From: Deltaproteobacteria bacterium
GTDB taxonomy: Bacteria > Desulfobacterota > DAOWOC01
Length of the DNA: 8,669 nt
NCBI GenBank assembly: GCA_030642225.1
Contig: DAOWOC010000027.1
Location: 1 to 8,669, forward strand
Direction of reading: 5' to 3'
Below are positions 1-7,800 of the stretch, piece after piece. Position 1 is the stretch's first letter. The number at the start of each line of letters is the position of its first letter. The notes under the pieces are model-generated. The model ran no database searches and was not told where the DNA came from. It was given only the letters and a program-made list of their open reading frames with translations. The position numbers and the translations under genes were made by a program.

Positions 1-535
1 TAAAAACCTGTATTCTGCCGTGCCCGGGAGCCCGTCCGGTTTTACCTCCCTTGCATTTATTCCCCTCGCATAGACCCAGCAGGTAGAGCTGCTCATCCAA
101 ATAAACGCAGGCCAGTCCCTCAAGATCCTTGTTATGGTGCTTAAATGGGAAATCGGCTAATTCCGCAGACAGGAAATTCAAGTCATTGTCGTATTCTTCG
201 ATCCTTGCCTTATACCGCCCTTTGCGAATTTTTTGCGCCTCGATCAGCATGAATAATCGCTCGCCCTGTGGATCATAGGCGATATCCTCATAGCCTGAAA
301 ACAGGCTGTGCAGGGGCATCATTTCGCTGTCGTTGGAAAGCTTCGACGGCGTCAGCTTAATGTGGGCGAGGTGAGAGGCATTATCGAAGACGATATAACA
401 GCTCCCATCTTTCACACAGACTCCGCTTGCCTCGAATCGCTTCCCTACTGGATTTCCCAGCAACGCGTGGATCTTGGCCTCGTCTACCAATTGCAATTCC
501 AGGGCCGGGGGGCTGATCTCTTTCAACGATTTCAT
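1..535 (-). CDS. Partial protein of unknown function, possibly a beta-propeller; C-terminus beyond left edge
   Basis: Reading leftwards from ATG at 535-533, the frame stays open for 178 codons to the window edge, so the stop and C-terminus are missing. An in-frame TAG two codons before the ATG limits the start to this ATG or to the TTG at codon 4. An AGAGG touches the ATG but lies 9 bases from that TTG, so TTG is a real alternative. There is no signal peptide or membrane segment. Visible motifs are EASGVC (35-40), YEDIAYDP (82-89), KDLEGLA (136-142) and a cysteine pair in GLCEGNKC (154-161), then a Gly-rich GHGRIQVF. Alternating short strands with SG and LEG signatures recall blade motifs of SdiA-regulated or DUF3616-like beta-propellers, but that is inference. 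Hand counts of three 60-base lines give about 52% G+C, against about 33% in the kinase gene. This suggests a different origin or strong codon bias. Coding status is confident; function is not. Confidence 0.72.
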   Translation of the reverse strand, partial: MKSLKEISPPALELQLVDEAKIHALLGNPVGKRFEASGVCVKDGSCYIVFDNASHLAHIKLTPSKLSNDSEMMPLHSLFSGYEDIAYDPQGERLFMLIEAQKIRKGRYKARIEEYDNDLNFLSAELADFPFKHHNKDLEGLACVYLDEQLYLLGLCEGNKCKGGKTGRAPGHGRIQVF

Positions 536-938
536 CCTCTACAGACACGAGACACCAGTAGCATGGACGCTAAGTATAGGCCTGATTAAGATCATTAGGG
601 TAAACGGCAAGCATGGGGTCACAGCAAGCACAGCAAGCAGGGAGAGGGAAAAAGTTCCCATGACAAAAACCGGAAGAAAAAGAAGGTTATAAAAAAAACG
701 CATTAACAAAATATATCCTTTAAAGTGATGAATTCCATATTATTATTTAAAGAATTAATCGAGAATTTTTTTAAGAGAATTATTTGATAAAATAATTTTT
801 AATCTTTTTATAATATAAGCCTCTTTGAATAGTGTCAATATCATTATTTCATTATAATAATGTTGGTTTTTATTGTTAACTGATTTTTCATGTGCTACAA
901 ATTATTAAATTAATTTTTAAAAATCATGGAGGTCAAGC
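536..938. other. Divergent intergenic spacer with G+C drop
   Basis: About 400 bases separate the left-edge gene from ssb. The left part (to about 690) keeps the mixed composition of the neighbouring gene and holds a tandem 9-base repeat, cagcaagca, at 622-630 and 631-639. On the minus strand a TATACT box (578-573) lies 38 bases before the left gene's ATG, with no convincing -35. From about 690 the sequence becomes almost pure A/T, with a small inverted repeat (778-785 with 790-797) of A/T pairs only. I see no credible coding frame; two plus-strand frames here are shadows of the minus-strand gene and of this spacer. Confidence 0.6.
873..901 (+). promoter_or_regulatory. Candidate sigma-70-type promoter for ssb
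   Basis: TTGTTA (873-878) is separated by 17 bases from TACAAA (896-901), and a TG two bases before the -10 gives an extended -10 element (TGC then TACAAA). Transcription would begin near 908, about 20 bases before the ssb ribosome binding site. In such A/T-rich DNA weak matches are common, so the spacing and extended -10 are the main support. Confidence 0.42.
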
Positions 939-1352
939 ATGATAAATAAGGTTATTCTCATCGGAAGACTGGGAATGGATCCGGAAATACGTTATACCGC
1001 ATCAGGAAAAGCCGTGTGTAATTTTTCTATTGCAACTGATGAGGGATTCGGAGACAAAAAACGAACCGAATGGCATAATATCGTATTGTGGGAAAAGATC
1101 GCTGAAGTTGCCTCAAAATATCTTTCCAAGGGAAGTCTGATATATATTGAAGGAAGGCTCCAGACACGCTCTTATGAAGACAAAGAGGGAATAACAAAAT
1201 ACAGAACCGAAGTGGTTGCCCAGAGGATGCAAATGCTTTCCCCCAAAGATAGCCCTGGTCAGGTCCCTGCCGATATGCCGACCGGAGATGAAGATATTTT
1301 TACACCGCCAGCTGCCGGGCCTGCCGGTTCTGATGATGACATACCATTCTGA
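939..1352 (+). CDS. ssb: Single-stranded DNA-binding protein
   Basis: A 137-residue SSB that coats single-stranded DNA during replication, repair and recombination, and normally works as a homotetramer. The N-terminal OB fold spans roughly residues 1-104. It opens with NKVILIGRLGMDPEIRY and contains the family's TEWHNIVLW segment (W45 and W51 as likely base-stacking aromatics) and the YIEGRLQTRSYED strand. A short Pro/Gly/Asp-rich linker follows and ends in DDDIPF, the conserved acidic tip that recruits partner proteins. The tail is short compared with E. coli SSB (178 residues), but the tip is intact. The start is fixed by GGAGG at 928-932, six bases before ATG. The gene stands alone: its neighbours lie on the other strand, so it appears to be transcribed from its own promoter at 873-901. 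Confidence 0.97.
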   Translation: MINKVILIGRLGMDPEIRYTASGKAVCNFSIATDEGFGDKKRTEWHNIVLWEKIAEVASKYLSKGSLIYIEGRLQTRSYEDKEGITKYRTEVVAQRMQMLSPKDSPGQVPADMPTGDEDIFTPPAAGPAGSDDDIPF

Positions 1353-1476
1353 CAAAATAAACGGCTATAAAGTGATATATGAGGCCAACAAAACTTTAAG
1401 GTAAGGTATCTTAAATAATCCTTTTCAATAATCAAGGAAGAGACAATTTATATGCGTTTCAATATGGCGCATATAA
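1353..1476. terminator. Convergent ssb/tatA gap with possible bidirectional terminator
   Basis: Between the converging ends of ssb and tatA, a perfect 9-base inverted repeat (1448-1456, ttatatgcg, with 1468-1476, cgcatataa) encloses an 11-base loop and abuts the tatA stop codon. No strong T-run follows on either strand; the minus strand continues attgtctcttcctt, which is only moderately T-rich. A hairpin serving both genes is plausible, but it is not a textbook intrinsic terminator. Nothing else is evident in this gap. Confidence 0.3.
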
Positions 1477-1731
1477 TCAAGAAATATCCTTATTATTTTC
1501 ACTGTTGCCTGTACCCTCTTGCAGGTTATTCGATTCTATAGTTTTAATATTATCATGATTTTTATCAATCGTCTTTTTATCGTTGCCATCTGTTTCCTTG
1601 CTGGCTTTTTTAAAATTTTGGATACCCCTGCCCAGTCCTGCGCCGATTTCCGGCAATTTGCCTGCGCCGAAAATTATCAAAACGATTACAAGTATAACGA
1701 TAAGTTCAGGGATGCCTATTCCGCCTATCAT
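1477..1731 (-). CDS. tatA: Sec-independent (Tat) translocase subunit TatA
   Basis: An 84-residue TatA/E-type protein that oligomerises in the inner membrane to form the passage for folded, twin-arginine-signal proteins, working with TatC (not in this window). The order is classical. A short N-terminus (MIGGIGIPE) leads into one transmembrane helix at about residues 8-23. The [10 protein letters not shown] hinge (21-30) and an amphipathic helix with [10 protein letters not shown] follow. The rest, from about 46, is a charged, Asn/Asp/Lys-rich disordered tail. FGAGKLP rather than the FGPE-type hinge favours TatA/E over TatB. E9 stands where E. coli TatA has a polar Gln. The start is supported by GGAGAA at 1743-1738, six bases from ATG. 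It lies 74 bases downstream of the cysteine-rich gene on the same strand, probably in one transcript, with a palindrome in the gap. Confidence 0.93.
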   Translation of the reverse strand: MIGGIGIPELIVILVIVLIIFGAGKLPEIGAGLGRGIQNFKKASKETDGNDKKTIDKNHDNIKTIESNNLQEGTGNSENNKDIS

Positions 1732-1766
1732 TATTAATTCTCCTTATTAATTTTCATGAAGATTAT

Positions 1767-1785
1767 TGTTTATTTAAAATAAACA
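1767..1785. repeat. Perfect 9+1+9 palindrome upstream of tatA
   Basis: tgtttattt (1767-1775) and aaataaaca (1777-1785) are exact inverse complements around one central A. The element lies 36 bases upstream of the tatA ATG, in the 74-base gap after the cysteine-rich gene. It could be an operator-like site or an A/T-rich RNA hairpin that tunes tatA expression. It lacks a following T-run, so it is a poor intrinsic terminator. A/T richness makes chance palindromes more likely here. Confidence 0.35.
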
Positions 1786-1805
1786 GTAGTTTTAAAAAAT
1801 TATGC

Positions 1806-2198
1806 TCAGCTTAATTTTATTTCATTTAAAAGTTTTAAAAATTCATTTGACTCACGATATTTTTTTATTGAATCCTGATATGCCAGCCAGTTTTCCCACA
1901 TTGCCATCCATTTATCACTAAGCCAATATGTCTTTTGTTTAATTACCGCATTGCCTTTTGTAAAATCCATATAAGCTTTATACTCACTGCAACATGATTC
2001 GCAAAGATGGAAAGGAAGTGAGGTGGAAAAACTCATATCTTTGCCTTGTATATTGGCACTGCAGCGCGCACATTTTAAATGGCAAAAAGAACACTGATTC
2101 AGATTACGGATAATATGTATTTTCAGTTTTTTTAAAATTCTGGATTTTTCTTCTTTTTGCTTGTTTAATTTATTATTTAAATCAATAATATCAGCCAA
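1806..2198 (-). CDS. Cysteine-rich protein of unknown function, putative zinc-binding
   Basis: I do not recognise this 130-residue protein. Its N-terminal third is a basic, probably coiled helix (DLNNKLNKQKEEKSRILKKL). A compact cysteine cluster follows: C36-x2-C39, C43-x2-C46, then C66-x2-C69 with C70 adjacent, plus H40 and H64. This spacing suits one or two structural zinc sites; a redox or iron-sulfur role is possible but unsupported. The C-terminal half is rich in Trp, Tyr and Lys (YWLSDKWMAMWENWLAYQ) and looks helical. There is no signal peptide or membrane span, so it should be cytosolic. The start is TTG: an in-frame TAA lies eight codons upstream, no ATG or GTG intervenes, and GGAG (2209-2206) sits seven bases before the TTG. 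The next in-frame ATG (residue 55) would cut through the cysteine cluster. It is the first gene of a probable two-gene unit with tatA. Confidence 0.8.
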   Translation of the reverse strand: MADIIDLNNKLNKQKEEKSRILKKLKIHIIRNLNQCSFCHLKCARCSANIQGKDMSFSTSLPFHLCESCCSEYKAYMDFTKGNAVIKQKTYWLSDKWMAMWENWLAYQDSIKKYRESNEFLKLLNEIKLS

Positions 2199-2521
2199 TT
2201 TAAAGCTCCACTGAAATGGTTAAGAATTACATATTACTTAACATGCTTTATCATAATCTCAATATCATGCAATAACAATAAACGTCAAGGACTTAGCAAG
2301 CCTTAAAAAATAAACCAATTAATCTAAAATAAAATATCCTTGTAATTATTATAAAATTATAAGATACAGAACAATGTATCTATTTATCATAAAAAGCTAA
2401 AACATAAATTTAAAATAAAGTCTAAAATCTATGAATTCAGGGACATCAGACCTGCATCTTTTTAAATTTTTATTTATCACAACTATTTAGTTACAAATAA
2501 ACGATTAAAAGGAGAATCAAT
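2199..2521. other. AT-rich divergent control region
   Basis: This 323-base gap lies between the divergent cysteine-rich gene and the TPR lipoprotein gene. It carries the minus-strand promoter candidate at 2250-2278 and, at 2508-2514, the AAAGGAG ribosome binding site of the TPR gene. Composition is mostly A/T with many homopolymer runs. I see no small coding frame, RNA gene or riboswitch-like fold. I could not single out a convincing plus-strand promoter: TACAAA at 2492-2497 has no good -35 and would start transcripts too near the ribosome binding site. Confidence 0.55.
2250..2278 (-). promoter_or_regulatory. Candidate promoter for the cysteine-rich gene and tatA
   Basis: Read on the minus strand, TTGTTA (2278-2273) is followed after exactly 17 bases by TATGAT (2255-2250), a five-of-six match to the -10 consensus. 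Transcription would begin near 2243 and give a leader of about 45 bases before the TTG start at 2198. The -35 hexamer is identical to that of the ssb candidate. Confidence 0.48.
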
Positions 2522-4720
2522 ATGCACCGGGGCTATAATAAAAAATTTATTTTTTTATGTTTTATTCTGTGTCTTTTTATAACAGGTTTAAACGGTTGCA
2601 GCAAAGAAGCTAAACTGGAACGCCATGAAAAAAAAGCAGAAACATATTTTTCTGAAGATAAATTCAAGGAAGCAATAATTGAATATAAAAATGTTATACA
2701 AATAAAACCTAATGATGCAAATATCCATTATAAACTTGGTCTCTCTTATTTGAAAGTGAAAAATATGAGAGAGGCATTCATGGAATTTTCTAAAAGTGTT
2801 GAGCTGAATCCAAAACTTGCCGAAGCCAACATGCAGTTAGGGTATATATATTTCATGACAAAAGATATTACTAAAGCCAGAAAATATGTAAGCCGGGTTT
2901 TGGAAGTAAAACCAGACGATCCAGCTGCATTACTGCTTAACAGTTCATTATATACAATGGAAAAAAAATTAGACATGGCGATTGCCGAGGTCAAAAAAGC
3001 TATTTTAAATGATCCGGATAATATTTCAGCCTACTTGCAACTTTCAATGATCTACATGCTTCAAAAAAATATCGAGATTGCGGAACAAACCCTTAAAAAA
3101 GCGCTGGATATTGATAAAAAATCGATCAAAGTACATTACGCGCTTGGTGATTTATACAGAAAAATTGGGAAAATCAAGCTTGCAGAATCTCATTTTGTTG
3201 AAATAACTAAAATTTCCCCTGATATCCCTAAACATTACATGACCCTTGGAAATTTCTACACATCTTTAAAAAGGATGGAAGACGCTGAATTAAGTTTCAA
3301 AAAAGGGATCGAATTATCCCCTGAAAATATAAAATTACAAATACATCTTGGGAATTTTTATCTTGTAACCAATAGAAGGGATGAGGCCATTGCAACATAT
3401 CAAAAGGCCATGGAAACAGATCCTACTGATATCCCTGTCAGGGCAAGGCTTGCGGATATTTTTCTAACATTTGATGATCCTGAGAAGGCGTCGGACATTA
3501 TTGAAAAAATACTTGAAATCAATCCCAAAAGCAGGGAAGGGATTATTTTAAAGACAAGACTTCTGATCTCAAAAAAAGAATTTCAAGAGGCAGGTATTCT
3601 AATCCAGCCCTTTATACAGGAAAATCCAAGGTCATTTATGGGGCACTATCTTTTCGGTATTATCCATTTAGGAAACAATAATATTAATCAGGCCAAGATT
3701 GAATTAAATGAGTCTATAAAACTGAATCCCAGAGGGGAAAAAGCCAAAATAATAATAGCAGACATATATTTAAAGGGGGGAGAAACAGACCTGGCAATAA
3801 AAGAGGCCAGGGAAATAATTGAACTTTATCCGGGGATGATCCTGCCGCAAGTTCTTTTAGGCAAGGCGTATCTTTTGAAAAAAAAGGCGAAACTTGCTGA
3901 AGAGGTTTTCATGAAATTAACAAAAACAATCCCTGAGAACCCGCTTGGATATTTTCACCTTGCTCAGACCCTTATTGCTCAAAAAAAGATTACAGAAGGC
4001 TTTTTAAATCTGGAAAAGGCTATTAAAATTCAGCCGGATTTTTTAGACGCCTTAAAACTTATCACTGCGGTTCATATTAAACAGGGAAACATAAAAAAGG
4101 CCATAGAAAGGATTGATGCCCAGCTCAAACTTTTGCCGCAAAATCCATTCCTTTATAATCTTATGGGAAGCCTTAATGTAATAGATAATGATTTAACTCA
4201 AGCAGAGAATAATTTTAAAGAGGCTATAAAAATAGATCCGGACAATCCGGAATTTTATTTTTCCCTTGGGAAGTTTTATACTCTCCAAAAAATGACAGAC
4301 AAGGCTATAGATGCCTACAATACAACGCTTGAACATAATCCCGGCTCACTTTCAGCCTTGATGAGCCTGGGTATTATTTATGAATCCATGGAAAATTTCA
4401 GCAAGGCCAAGGAATATTATCAAAAGGCATTAGACATTAACCCTGATTTCATACCGGCAGCCAATAATTTAGCTTATATTTTGGCTGAATCTGATGAAAA
4501 TATTGATTATGCTTTAAACATAGCACAAAAGGCCATGGAGGCTTTCCCTGAAGATCCTTCCATAGCTGATACATTAGGATGGGTATACTATAAAAAAGAT
4601 ATTTATAACATGGCGATTACCTATTTTAATATGGCGCTTGAGAAAATAAATAATAACCGCTTATTTATTATCATGCAGGTTTGGCCTATTTTAAAAATAA
4701 TGAAAAAAAACTTGCTATAG
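2522..4720 (+). CDS. Giant TPR lipoprotein, frameshifted before its last repeat
   Basis: An envelope protein built almost wholly of tetratricopeptide repeats, which act as scaffolds for protein binding. Residues 7-25 are a hydrophobic lipoprotein signal ending in the lipobox LNGC, so C26 should be lipidated. S27 at +2 would favour the outer membrane under the E. coli rule. From residue 33 the protein is 20 head-to-tail repeats, all 34 residues long except the first (33) and repeat 19 (35), most ending in a proline-centred turn such as DPDN, NPKL or SPEN. Repeats 19-20 (NNLAYILAES, DTLGWVYYKK) resemble the end of exosortase/PEP-CTERM-associated TPR lipoproteins, though no exosortase gene is here. 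AAAGGAG seven bases before ATG fixes the start. As read, the protein has 732 residues, the last 20 of which (from R713) are not TPR-like. The expected last repeat lies out of frame to 4803. Repaired, it would have 760 residues and 21 repeats. Family is confident; partner and process are unknown. Confidence 0.9.
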   Translation: MHRGYNKKFIFLCFILCLFITGLNGCSKEAKLERHEKKAETYFSEDKFKEAIIEYKNVIQIKPNDANIHYKLGLSYLKVKNMREAFMEFSKSVELNPKLAEANMQLGYIYFMTKDITKARKYVSRVLEVKPDDPAALLLNSSLYTMEKKLDMAIAEVKKAILNDPDNISAYLQLSMIYMLQKNIEIAEQTLKKALDIDKKSIKVHYALGDLYRKIGKIKLAESHFVEITKISPDIPKHYMTLGNFYTSLKRMEDAELSFKKGIELSPENIKLQIHLGNFYLVTNRRDEAIATYQKAMETDPTDIPVRARLADIFLTFDDPEKASDIIEKILEINPKSREGIILKTRLLISKKEFQEAGILIQPFIQENPRSFMGHYLFGIIHLGNNNINQAKIELNESIKLNPRGEKAKIIIADIYLKGGETDLAIKEAREIIELYPGMILPQVLLGKAYLLKKKAKLAEEVFMKLTKTIPENPLGYFHLAQTLIAQKKITEGFLNLEKAIKIQPDFLDALKLITAVHIKQGNIKKAIERIDAQLKLLPQNPFLYNLMGSLNVIDNDLTQAENNFKEAIKIDPDNPEFYFSLGKFYTLQKMTDKAIDAYNTTLEHNPGSLSALMSLGIIYESMENFSKAKEYYQKALDINPDFIPAANNLAYILAESDENIDYALNIAQKAMEAFPEDPSIADTLGWVYYKKDIYNMAITYFNMALEKINNNRLFIIMQVWPILKIMKKNLL

Positions 4721-4803
4721 AATACTTAACAAAGGCAATCGAATTGGACAAAGGGTTTAAGGGAGCGGATGAAGCTCAAAAGCTATTAAAAATCCTGGAA
4801 TAA
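4660..4803 (+). pseudogene. Out-of-frame last TPR unit and C-terminus of the lipoprotein
   Basis: From CTT at 4660 a second frame reads LIYYHAGLAYFKNN, then LAIEYLTKAIELDKGF, then a final helix ending QKLLKILE and TAA at 4801-4803. This is a regular 34-residue TPR unit in exact phase with the 20 upstream, plus a capping helix. The upstream frame ends at N712 with AAC (4655-4657) followed by CGC. One extra C in the cc run at 4657-4658 would give AAC CCG CTT (Asn-Pro-Leu), the expected Pro-led repeat start. No stop or decay is seen in the 47 codons, so the break is either very recent or a sequence error. It has no start codon or ribosome binding site of its own. Confidence 0.85.
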
Positions 4804-4830
4804 AAATTCTGGACAGGTATGACAGGATTT
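4790..4830. terminator. Inverted repeat spanning both stop codons of the convergent pair
   Basis: aaatcctg (4790-4797) and caggattt (4823-4830) are perfect 8-base inverse complements separated by 25 bases. They bracket the shifted-frame TPR stop (4801-4803) and end on the kinase stop (4829-4831). The right arm also belongs to a tight palindrome (aggatt, t, aatcct; 4824-4836). The loop is long and no T-run follows, so function as a shared terminator is only a possibility. Confidence 0.25.
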
Positions 4831-7800
4831 AATCCTCGCAATCTATTTTATCCAGCACCTCCCTTATTTTTATGGATAATTTCTGGATATTAAATGGTTT
4901 CTGGATAAAACCGTTAAAACCAAGAGCAAGTATTTCTCCTGCCCGGCCCGCCAGGCTATAGCCACTTGACAAAAGTGCCCTTACAGATGGATTAATCTCT
5001 TTTAACACTTCGTAAACTTTACCTCCATCCATGCCAGGCATGATCATATCCAGTATAACCAAATCAATTTCATCTTTTTTCTGTTTATAAATTAATATAG
5101 CCTGCTCACCATCATTTGCCGTAAAAACTTTATACCCTATCTCCCGCAACATTTCACCGGCAGCATCTACAAAGACCTCTTCATCATCCACGAGCAGGAT
5201 TGCTTCTTTGCCCTTATGTATATACATATCATGATATTCTTCATCAACCTGCAGTTTATCGCTGGCAGGAAGATAAATATTAAAAGTAGAGCCAAGGCCG
5301 ACTTCACTTGATACTGTTATCATACCTGCATGATTTTTTATGATGCCATATGCAGAAGCAAGGCCCAACCCTGTGCCCCTGTTCATATCTTTTGTAGTAA
5401 AAAACGGATCAAAAATCTTCTGCCGGGTTGCTTCGTCCATGCCAATACCGGTATCTCTAACAGATAATTCAATATATTTTCCGGATTTAAAATTTAACAA
5501 TTCAGCTTTACTTTTACCAAACTCAATATTTTTTGTTTTTATATAAAGTTCACCCCCATCAGCCATGGCCTGCCATGCATTTACATAAAGATTCATAAGT
5601 ACCTGTTCAATCTGCCCCTGATCAACATTCACTAACCATAAGCCCTTTTTTAATTTTTTATTAATATTAATCTCTTTTTCAGTCCTTCCAAACATCCTGG
5701 AAGTCCTGTTTACAAGTTCATTAATATCAATGGCTTTAATATTATATTTCCCACCCCGGGCAAACCCCAAAAGTTGTCTCGTCAATTCCGAACCGCTCTG
5801 GACACACTCTTCAATATTCTTCAATTTACTGTAAGACGGATCACTAAACTTCATTTTTAAAAGAAGCAGTGATGCATTACCCTGAATACCCATAAGCAGG
5901 TTATTAAAATCATGGGCTATCCCACCTGCAAGGGTCCCGACTGCCTCCATCTTTTGAGCATGAATAAGCTGTTTTTCAAGATTTTTTTTCTCTTTTTCAG
6001 CATTCTTTTGTGCGGTTATATCTTCCATAATAGATATAACCCCTTTTATTTTTCCATTATCTGTCTGAATAGGAAAGGCCATAAGCCTGATATTAACTTT
6101 ATCTTTGTTATTTTTTTGTATCTCTAATTCCATAATCTCTGTCCGGCTGTTCTCCATGGCCATTGCAACAGGACAATGTGAGCAAATATTTTTTTCCTTT
6201 TCAAATAGATTAAAACACTTCTCGCCTATAGCCTCTTCTCTGCATAGATTATAAAAATCAGCCTGTTTTTTATTTAGCATTAAAACATTAAAATGCGGGT
6301 CAATAAGGACAATTCCAAGATCCACGTTTTCCATAAGTGTCTTATAAAGCTCCTCACTTTCACGCAAAGCCCTTTCCACGCCTTGCATCTCCTGAACAAG
6401 CCTTGAATTTTCAATTGCTATGCCAGCGTGGGCAGCAAGCGCCTTAACTGTTTCTATATCCTGAGGCGTAAATGCAAATTTCATAATATTATTCTGAAGA
6501 TATAAAACACCAAGCAGAATATCCCCTTTTAATATCGGCTGACATAGCACAGAACGGATTTTTAATGCCTGCACTTCATTGTCAGCCATAAAAGGACCTT
6601 CTTCTATTGCATTATCCAATATCAGTATCTCTTTTGTGCGCATTACATAACGTATGACTGACTGGCTGAGACCGCTCACTGCTGATAAAGGCTCATCATT
6701 CACCATAATCTCAAACATCTTGTCTTTGAAGCCCCTTACGCGTATAATAATATTATCAGGAGTACCGGTCAAAAAACAACCTTTTCGCGCTCCTGTCCCT
6801 TCCATAACCATCTTTATAATAACATGTAAAAGTTTTTCAGAATCAAGCTCACGGGAGATAGTTTGAGCAGCCTTCATTACATATGTAATGTCAGGCTGTT
6901 GTTCTAAGATTTTACCCCCTGGCTCAACCTTAAGCAGGAAAAACTGAGGATATTTTTTCTTTATTAAAACAAGCTTGGCATGAGCTCCGGATTTAGTATA
7001 AAGTTCCGCAGCTTCGTGTATATGGTATGTTGCCTGCCTGTTTTCATGCTCTATTAAAAAAGAAGCAAGCGCTTCATGAATATGTGCATTAAGCAGAACA
7101 TATTCTTGCTCAAATGCAAGATCAATTGCATCAAGATAAAGTCTGCGGGCCTCACTGAATCCGGTTAAAAGTCCGGCCTTCTCTGCTCGTATAAATGCAA
7201 GATAAGGTCTTAACAATGGTCCTGAATCTGCCCATGATTCTATATTTTTAATAACAGGCCCGAGCGTATTTAAAATCTCTTCTTTTTCAGTTGGTACTGA
7301 TTCAGCTGATAAGCGTTTAAATCCATTTAAAACATAAACCACATGCCACAACCATTCCAGTATAGTGCTTGCCACACCGGAAAGGAATTTTTTGCCATCA
7401 AGCAGAATATTATAACATAATACCTGTTCATCAAGATAATAAAGATTTAAGGCATAAGGCACATAATAATTAGCAATGACAGTAAAATCGCCGGTTTGCC
7501 CCAATTCATCAAGGAGTTCTTTGATGTCAGGCACAAACGAACAATCCAGCATTGGTTGTACAGCGCCTGCATTATGACAGATAGCCCCTGAATAACATGC
7601 ATTAATATTGTATGCTTTCGCCTTATCACCGGCATCATTAACAAATTTTTCCAAAAAAGAAAAATCCCTGCCCTCTATAAAATAAACCCAGACAAGAACA
7701 ACCCTGGCAAGGGACGTATAAAACATATCCCCGCAATCTATGGAATTTTTAATATTTTTTTCTGCAATTTCTTTGATATAAGAGGTTGGATGCGTCCAGT

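Noticed and set aside
622..639. Two tandem copies of cagcaagca as a CRISPR-like or iteron array.
   Set aside because: Only two adjacent 9-base units with no spacers and no further copies seen in the window.
308..692. Two plus-strand frames of 93 and 72 residues at the left.
   Set aside because: The first lies opposite the well-formed minus-strand gene at 1-535 and the second is half in spacer. Neither has a convincing ribosome binding site or a protein-like pattern.
660..692. A tiny basic peptide frame (MTKTGRKRRL) overlapping the end of another tiny frame.
   Set aside because: Ten codons with no recognisable homology; A/G-rich DNA easily gives such Lys/Arg strings.
778..797. Inverted repeat aattattt/aaataatt with a 4-base loop, followed by T-rich sequence.
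   Set aside because: The stem is A/T only and so unstable. No plus-strand gene ends upstream that would need a terminator.
1113..1404. Frames of 80 (minus) and 62 (plus) residues overlapping ssb.
   Set aside because: Shadows of ssb in other frames; no ribosome binding site and no protein-like composition.
4701..4711. The A8 run as the actual site of the TPR frame break.
   Set aside because: Bases 4660-4700 already read as TPR sequence (LIYYHAGLAYFKNN) only in the downstream frame, so the break must lie before 4660.
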